Below, piece by piece: positions 58,769 through 64,000 of a DNA stretch of 64,000 nucleotides. The notes below the pieces were generated by a model that searched no databases, was not told where the DNA came from, and worked only from the letters and a program-made list of their open reading frames with translations. A program made the position numbers and the translations under genes. This DNA is from an uncultured Bacteroidota bacterium (GTDB lineage: Bacteria; Bacteroidota; Bacteroidia; Bacteroidales; P3). Location of the stretch: contig CACXXO010000009.1 in assembly GCA_902771735.1 (NCBI GenBank), forward strand, positions 1-64,000, read 5' to 3'. Numbering within the stretch: position 1 is the stretch's first letter; the number at the start of each line of letters is the position of its first letter.

Positions 58769-60811
58769 TTAGAATATAAGATTTATCAGGAAGGCGACGA
58801 GCCAGGCGAGGAGGATGGAATTGACGACGGAGAAGGCAGCCCACCCACGGCCAATCTCGCGACGGAGGGTGGCGATGGTGGCGATGCATGGGAAATAGAG
58901 CAGGACGAACATCATGAACCCGAAAGCTGTGGCAGGAGTGAAGACATGCTGCTCGCGGAGGGTGGTGGCTAAATTGTCGGGCGACTGGGCATCTGCATCA
59001 TCAAGTACCTGAGTTGCCCCATCCGTTTGGTCGGCCTGATTTCCAGGCACTTCGTGATAGAGGATAGCCATGGTGCTGACGATAGCTTCCTTGGCAGGGA
59101 GGCCTGTGAGGATGCAAACATTCATCTTCCAGTCGAAGCCCAAAGGAGACATAACAGGATCCATGGCACGTCCGATTTGGGCGAGATAGCTGTTGTCGAG
59201 GGCGGCAGGGGCATTGGTATCGTTCAAGGAGGACTGCTGTTCCGGGCGAGGGAAATAGCTGAGAGCCCAGATGACAACAGACGCCAGGAGGATGACGGTG
59301 GAAATCTTCTTCAGGTAGTCGGCACAACGTTCCCAAATATGCATGCCGGTGTTGCGGGCTGTGGGGCGCCGGAAGGCCGGCAACTCGCTGACATAGTCTT
59401 CATCGCGGTCCTTGCGGAAGAAGGGCGTGTGTTTCATGATGAGGGCGAAGAGGATGGAGAGGACGATGCCAACGAGATAGAGCGATATCATGACCAGCGC
59501 CTTATAGGCCGGGAAGAAGGCTGAGACAAGCAACAAGTAGACCGGCAGGCGCGCCGAGCAACTCATGAAAGGTATCATGAGCATGGTGAGGGTGCGGTCC
59601 TTGCGGTTCTGGATATCGCGGGCGGCCATGATGGCCGGCACATTGCAACCGAAGCCCACGAGCATGGGGATGAAGGAGCGGCCGTGGAGACCGACACGGT
59701 GCATGATGCCGTCCATGAGGTAGGCAGCGCGTGCCATATAGCCCACATCCTCGAGGATGGAGAGGAAGAAGAATAGGATGACGATGTTGGGGAGGAAAGC
59801 GAGGACGGCCCCGACGCCCTGGACGACGCCGTCGACAAGCATGGAGGAGAACCACCCGTCAGGCAGCACTCCCGAGAGCCATGAACAAAGGGCGTCGATA
59901 CCGGCTTGGATCCAGTCCTGCGGATAGGCACCCAGAGTGAAGGTGCACTCGAAAACGACGAAGAGGACAGCCACCAGGATGGGGAAACCGAGGAGACGGT
60001 TGGTGAGGACGGCGTCGATGCGTTGCTGTAGGGTGTGGTCGCTGTCATCACCGCTGTGAGTGAGGGCCGCGGCAAGGGCACCGCTGACGTAGCCATGGCG
60101 GGCCTCGTGGATGATCTCCCCAGGTGAGTGTTTGAGTTCGGCGACAAGGTGGGCGCATTCGCGTTCAACGAGGTTTTTGAGATTCTCATAACAAGGGTCG
60201 TCGGCGAAGAGCGGGAGTGTCTCGGCGGGCCGCTCAAGGAGTCGGATGGCAAGATAGCGCTTGGAAGAGTGGACAAAAGCCTGGGTGGACGGTTGACTGG
60301 GAGACAATTTGACCGAGTGGTGGGCAAGAAAATTGATGATACGTTTGACGGAGTGCATGACATCCTGACCATAGTCGACATGGACATGGCGAAGGACCTC
60401 CACCCTACCCTCGGCAGCGCTTACCACCTTGTCGGCAAGGTCGTCAACCCCTTCGCCGGTAAGTGGAGAAACGATACGTGCGAGGACACCCATCTGGTGT
60501 TCAAGGCTGGATATGTCGAGGGAATGGCCGGTGGCAAGGAGCTGGTCGTATTTAGTGAATGCCAGGATAATCCGGCGATGCATGTCGATGAGCTGGGGTG
60601 TGAAGACGAGGCTTTCGTCGAGGTCGGTACAGTCGACCGTTTGGAGGATGATATCGGGGTCGATAGACTCCACTTCCTCGCAGTCGTGAACCTCGGTCCA
60701 CAGAATTTCGATGCCGTCGGCACGACGGGAGACAGCTGCTTCCAAGGCCTGGCATATGGTTGACTTTCCACTACTTGCGCTTCCTACAATAGCTACTTTA
60801 TATTGCTTCAT
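58769..60811 (-). CDS. feoB: Ferrous iron transporter FeoB with shortened G domain
   Basis: A 680-residue FeoB-type Fe2+ transporter. The N-terminal G domain has the ATP/GTP loop GSASSGKST (10-18) and a G4-like TKYD (86-89), but the stretch with switch I and the G3 motif DxPG, normally about 30-40 residues, is missing: the loop leads directly to DIILQTVDCTDLDES. The membrane part is normal, with two Gate-type segments (LVGFGCNVPAIMAARDI; FMSCSARLPVYLLL; ILTGLPAKEAIVSTM). There is no FeoA domain or gene beside it. A promoter is at 60830-60837. It is monocistronic. Confidence 0.92.
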   Translation of the reverse strand: MKQYKVAIVGSASSGKSTICQALEAAVSRRADGIEILWTEVHDCEEVESIDPDIILQTVDCTDLDESLVFTPQLIDMHRRIILAFTKYDQLLATGHSLDISSLEHQMGVLARIVSPLTGEGVDDLADKVVSAAEGRVEVLRHVHVDYGQDVMHSVKRIINFLAHHSVKLSPSQPSTQAFVHSSKRYLAIRLLERPAETLPLFADDPCYENLKNLVERECAHLVAELKHSPGEIIHEARHGYVSGALAAALTHSGDDSDHTLQQRIDAVLTNRLLGFPILVAVLFVVFECTFTLGAYPQDWIQAGIDALCSWLSGVLPDGWFSSMLVDGVVQGVGAVLAFLPNIVILFFFLSILEDVGYMARAAYLMDGIMHRVGLHGRSFIPMLVGFGCNVPAIMAARDIQNRKDRTLTMLMIPFMSCSARLPVYLLLVSAFFPAYKALVMISLYLVGIVLSILFALIMKHTPFFRKDRDEDYVSELPAFRRPTARNTGMHIWERCADYLKKISTVILLASVVIWALSYFPRPEQQSSLNDTNAPAALDNSYLAQIGRAMDPVMSPLGFDWKMNVCILTGLPAKEAIVSTMAILYHEVPGNQADQTDGATQVLDDADAQSPDNLATTLREQHVFTPATAFGFMMFVLLYFPCIATIATLRREIGRGWAAFSVVNSILLAWLVAFLINLIF

Positions 60812-60829
60812 ACAGTTGATTTAGTGGTG

Positions 60830-60837
60830 CAAAGATA
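60830..60837 (-). promoter_or_regulatory. Promoter (-7 box) for feoB
   Basis: Minus-strand TATCTTTG followed by CA, 19 bp before the ATG, directly after the terminator of the preceding gene. No Fur-like box was recognised. Confidence 0.7.
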
Positions 60838-60839
60838 GT

Positions 60840-60869
60840 AAAAAATTGGCGACCCGTAGGGTCACCAAT
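60840..60869 (-). terminator. Terminator after the threonine aldolase gene
   Basis: Minus strand: ATTGGTGACCC-TAC-GGGTCGCCAAT (one G-U pair) followed by TTTTTT. 24 bp after the stop at 60893. Confidence 0.85.
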
Positions 60870-60892
60870 TGTGGTGATTTTTTCTATAGGTT

Positions 60893-61915
60893 TTAGGAAA
60901 GTAGGCGTTTCAGGGCTGCAACAAAGTTGCGGATATCATCTTCTGTGGTGTCGAAAGAGCACATCCAGCGGACGACATTGGAGGCCTCGTCCCAATCATA
61001 GAAGAAATACTCTTTTTGCAGGGCGTGCCAGATGTCGGCCGGGAGCTGAACAAAGACGCTGTTGACTTGGACGGGGTACATCACCTTGACGCCCAAGGCA
61101 CATACCTCACGGTAGAGCAACTGCGCCATAGCGTTGCTGTGCTCGGCGTTGCGGCGCCAGAGGTCCGTGGTGAGATAGGCCTCGAACTGGGCCGCCATGA
61201 ATCGCATCTTGCTGCAGAGCTGAGTCATCTGTTTGCGACGGTATTTCATGTCTATGTCGAGCGTGGGATTCAGTATCACGCAGCTTTCGCCCATCAGTAG
61301 GCCATTCTTGGTACCACCGAACGAGAGACAGTCGACGCCGAGGTCGGTGGTCATCTCCTTGAAAGAGCAGTTCAGGGACACAGCGGCATTGGCCAGACGG
61401 GCGCCATCCATGTGGAGAAACATATTATATGAGTGGGCCAGGTCGGCGAGGGCACGGATTTCGCCGAGGGTATAGAGGGTACCGAGTTCGGTGCTCTGGG
61501 TAATGCTGATGGCACGGGGCTGCGAGTGATGCTCGAAACCGAAGCCATGGAGACGTGTCTTGACAAGTTCAGGAGTAAGCTTGCCGTCAGGGGTATCTAC
61601 GGTCAGCAACCGGCAGCCCACGACACGCTGCGGGGCACCACATTCGTCGACATTGATATGTGCAGTCTCGGCGCACACCACAGCTTCGTGGGAACGGCAC
61701 ATGGCGTCGATAGAAAGAACGTTGGCCCCCGTACCATTGAAGACAAAATAGACCTTGGCCTGCGGGCCGAAGCAGTCACGGAAAAGAGCTTCCGTGCGAG
61801 CACACCATTCGTCATCGCCATAGGCCAGAGCATGGTCGGTATTCGCATCGGCGATGGCTTTAAATATTTCCGGGCTTATGCCCGAGTGATTATCTGAACC
61901 GAATCCTCGTTTCAT
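60893..61915 (-). CDS. Low-specificity L-threonine aldolase (PLP enzyme)
   Basis: A 340-residue beta-eliminating-lyase family enzyme that splits threonine or allo-threonine to glycine and acetaldehyde. FGSDNHSGISPEI (start), AYGDDEWCARTEALF, FVFNGTGANVLSI, HINVDECGAP, LHMDGARLANA (Asp for the PLP nitrogen) and SFGGTKNGLL (PLP lysine) are all present. 24 bp after rho, so it may be co-transcribed with it. Confidence 0.93.
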   Translation of the reverse strand: MKRGFGSDNHSGISPEIFKAIADANTDHALAYGDDEWCARTEALFRDCFGPQAKVYFVFNGTGANVLSIDAMCRSHEAVVCAETAHINVDECGAPQRVVGCRLLTVDTPDGKLTPELVKTRLHGFGFEHHSQPRAISITQSTELGTLYTLGEIRALADLAHSYNMFLHMDGARLANAAVSLNCSFKEMTTDLGVDCLSFGGTKNGLLMGESCVILNPTLDIDMKYRRKQMTQLCSKMRFMAAQFEAYLTTDLWRRNAEHSNAMAQLLYREVCALGVKVMYPVQVNSVFVQLPADIWHALQKEYFFYDWDEASNVVRWMCSFDTTEDDIRNFVAALKRLLS

Positions 61916-61939
61916 AATCTTTCATTTAGGGCTTTTTTT

Positions 61940-63829
61940 TTATTTATCCATGGTGTAGAGGAACTCCTCGTTGTTGCTGGTGTTGACCATTTGTTTTTTC
62001 AGGAATTCCATGGCCTCGATGGGAGTGAGGTCTGTGAGGTGGTTGCGGAGCACGAGCGTACGGCCAAGAATCTCCGGCTGGACCAGCAGGTCGTCACGAC
62101 GGGTGGAGGAAGCGGTGAGGTCGATGGCAGGATAGATGCGTTTGTTAGCAAGTTTTCTATCCAACTGAAGTTCCATGTTGCCTGTACCTTTGAACTCCTC
62201 GAAGATGACGTCATCCATCTTTGAGCCGGTTTCGGTGAGGGCGGTGGCAATGATGGTCAGGGAGCCACCATTCTCAATCTTACGGGCGGCGCCAAAGAAA
62301 CGCTTGGGTTTCTGGAGAGCATTGGCCTCTACACCTCCGGAAAGCACTTTCCCGGAAGCGGGCTGCACGGTATTGTAGGCTCTGGCAAGACGGGTGAGTG
62401 AGTCGAGCACGATGACAACATCGTGTCCGCATTCGGTGAGACGTTTGGCTTTTTCAAGGACAATGTTGGCGATGCGTACATGACGGTCGGCAGGCTCATC
62501 GAAGGTGGAGGCTATGACCTCTGCCTTGACGGAACGCTGCATATCTGTAACCTCCTCGGGGCGCTCGTCGATGAGGAGAACCATGAGGTAGACCTCCGGG
62601 TGATTGAAAGCGATGGCATTAGCCACCTCCTTGAGCAGCGTGGTCTTACCTGTCTTTGGCTGTGCCACAATGAGGCCGCGCTGACCTTTTCCAATGGGAG
62701 TAAAAAGGTCGATGATACGGGTGGAGAGTGTTTCCTGGGGATGACCCGTAAGTTTGAACTTCTGGTTAGGGAAGAGCGGAGTCATGCTCTCGAAAGGAAT
62801 GCGGTCGCGGATGCGATCTGGCGGAAGACCATTGATCTCCAGTATCTTTACCATGGGGAAGAATTTGTCGCCCTCACGTGGCGGGCGAACGCGGCAACGG
62901 ATGGTGTCGCCGGTCTTGAGGCCGTAGTTGCGAATCTGCTGCGGCGAGACATATATGTCATCTGGGGAGGTGAGATAGTTATAGTCGGAGGAACGGAGGA
63001 ATCCATAACCATCGGGAACCATTTCGAGAACGCCCTCGGCCTCGATGACACCCTCCTGTTCGAAACGGTATTCACGACGGGGCTCAGCTTTTTCGTTCCT
63101 TTCTGTCTTGTCGGAAACGCCCGAGGATTCGGAGGAGACAGAGGAATCCTGGTTTTGATTTTTTGCAGAAGGCTGAGAGGGCTCTACAACGGGAGTCTGA
63201 GGCTGTTCCTGCTTGGAGTCAGCCTGCTGCGCCTGGGCATTTTTCTTGGGACGTCCACGTTTCTTTTTGACAGGCTGCTCTGCCTGGGCGACAGTCTCGT
63301 CATGAGCGGAAGCCTCGGAGGCCATTACACGCGGAGCATCCTCTGCCCTGGCCTCGGTGGCAGGAGTGGCTGTAGGCGACGGCGTTTCCTCTCGGTTTAC
63401 ATTACGGAAGAGCGGACGTCCCATAGGGCTCAGTACCTCAGGCACCTCGGGCACCGTGGGCAATTCGAAAGAAGACAGTTGGATATTAAAATCCTTGTAA
63501 TCGGGCGTCTCCGAGGAAGCCTCGGCATGCTGCGCCTCTTCCACTGGGGCTACAGGTTGGGAGTTGTGTTTCTTACGACTGTTATGCAACTCGGGATTTT
63601 TCATCGTCGATTCGGCCAACAACCTGGGTTTCATATGTTGACGTTTGCGACTTTCGCCCGACATCTGCGGCTGGACAACCTGAGAATCGGGATTAGTGGC
63701 CTGATGGTCCAAAATTTTGTAGATGAGTTCTTGCGCATCGAGGCGCGTAGCTTTGGCAATGCCCATTTCTTTCGCAATATCTATGAGTTCAATCTGGGCC
63801 TTGGCAGTAAGTTCTGACTTGCTATACAT
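61940..63829 (-). CDS. rho: Transcription termination factor Rho with long disordered insert
   Basis: Hexameric RNA helicase that ends transcription. Rho_N helix bundle at 1-44 ([18 protein letters not shown]). Residues 45-255 are a disordered insert rich in Pro, Glu, Ser and Gln, with an AT-hook-like [10 protein letters not shown] at 188-197. RNA-binding OB fold at 260-335 ([20 protein letters not shown]). Motor domain with P-loop [10 protein letters not shown] near 390-399, [12 protein letters not shown], and [11 protein letters not shown]. Inserts of this kind occur in gut Bacteroidota Rho and, in Bacteroides thetaiotaomicron, have been linked to condensate formation. 629 residues. Confidence 0.96.
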   Translation of the reverse strand: MYSKSELTAKAQIELIDIAKEMGIAKATRLDAQELIYKILDHQATNPDSQVVQPQMSGESRKRQHMKPRLLAESTMKNPELHNSRKKHNSQPVAPVEEAQHAEASSETPDYKDFNIQLSSFELPTVPEVPEVLSPMGRPLFRNVNREETPSPTATPATEARAEDAPRVMASEASAHDETVAQAEQPVKKKRGRPKKNAQAQQADSKQEQPQTPVVEPSQPSAKNQNQDSSVSSESSGVSDKTERNEKAEPRREYRFEQEGVIEAEGVLEMVPDGYGFLRSSDYNYLTSPDDIYVSPQQIRNYGLKTGDTIRCRVRPPREGDKFFPMVKILEINGLPPDRIRDRIPFESMTPLFPNQKFKLTGHPQETLSTRIIDLFTPIGKGQRGLIVAQPKTGKTTLLKEVANAIAFNHPEVYLMVLLIDERPEEVTDMQRSVKAEVIASTFDEPADRHVRIANIVLEKAKRLTECGHDVVIVLDSLTRLARAYNTVQPASGKVLSGGVEANALQKPKRFFGAARKIENGGSLTIIATALTETGSKMDDVIFEEFKGTGNMELQLDRKLANKRIYPAIDLTASSTRRDDLLVQPEILGRTLVLRNHLTDLTPIEAMEFLKKQMVNTSNNEEFLYTMDK

Positions 63830-63952
63830 TTGAATATATTGATACGTTGATAAGTTGAAACGTTAATAAGACAATGGGGAAAAACAATAAAACACTGATT
63901 GTCAAAATACCGCTCAAAGAAAAACACTCTCACTCCTCTGGTTTTGACGATG

Positions 63953-63960
63953 CAAAAATA
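63953..63960 (-). promoter_or_regulatory. Promoter (-7 box) for rho
   Basis: Minus-strand TATTTTTG followed by CA, about 120 bp upstream of the rho ATG. The leader has no further gene; the last 170 bp of the window are otherwise non-coding. Confidence 0.6.
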
Positions 63961-64000
63961 AGGCTTTTTTTTCAATTAAAAGAAAAAAATTGAAAAAAAT

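Overview
The window looks like a chromosome segment of an anaerobic Bacteroidales bacterium with moderately high GC. Supporting signs are BspA-type leucine-rich repeat surface proteins, type IX secretion (T9SS) sorting domains, fimbrillin-like lipoproteins, an RprY-type regulator, DUF3822, DUF4810 and DUF799 families, a long-linker Rho, and at least a dozen promoters of the Bacteroidota type (TAnnTTTG at -7). No rRNA, tRNA, insertion sequence, prophage or CRISPR array is visible. All but four of the recognised genes lie on the minus strand.

Layout, left to right. 1-7.1 kb: the 3' end of a DUF6266 gene converges on a 2198-residue BspA-like surface protein. That protein gene is the last of a four-gene minus operon starting near 10.8 kb (N-carbamoylputrescine amidase, agmatine deiminase, S41 protease, surface protein). 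11-17 kb: a six-gene minus run (RprY-like regulator, metallo-hydrolase, glycosyltransferase, MORN protein, lipoprotein, S9 peptidase) ending in a clear terminator. 17-21.4 kb: two related 7-TM proteins (only one with an AraC-type HTH), a short IspG, a secreted CarboxypepD_reg-like protein and a small coiled-coil protein; a divergent promoter region separates these from a plus-strand lipoprotein. 22-30.5 kb: an eight-gene minus run from carbamate kinase through ornithine carbamoyltransferase, an AspT-like exchanger, a porin-like protein, a sugar-transfer ATP-grasp protein, an HD phosphohydrolase and Mpl.

30.5-34.5 kb: palindromic repeats, an M28 peptidase, then an AT-rich island with poorly characterised proteins, a strongly structured RNA candidate and repeat-rich non-coding DNA. 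34.5-39.5 kb: YfcC-type transporter, CYTH phosphatase, PurC, RsmD, DUF3822 and a membrane-anchored protein. 39.6-45.3 kb: YebC, SulP transporter, PAP2 phosphatase, ComB, DUF799 and DUF4810 lipoproteins. 45.3-50.2 kb: rnpB, a T9SS-domain protein paired with an ECF sigma factor, TrmO, a ferredoxin-fused aldo/keto reductase and an unrecognised protein. 50.2-58.5 kb: HTH protein and a full DUF6266 gene on the plus strand, converging on a three-gene surface operon (small acidic protein, fimbrillin/FISUMP lipoprotein, 1604-residue BspA-like T9SS protein). 58.7-64 kb: FeoB with a shortened G domain, threonine aldolase and Rho.

The least explained features are: (i) a four-copy family of long near-perfect palindromes, each 3' of a minus-strand gene, with compensatory changes between copies; (ii) a second palindrome family that reads through the DUF6266 coding frame twice; (iii) the repeated convergent arrangement DUF6266 versus BspA-like protein at both ends of the window; and (iv) the structured RNA near 33.8 kb. 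These come from reading the sequence only; no database search was run.
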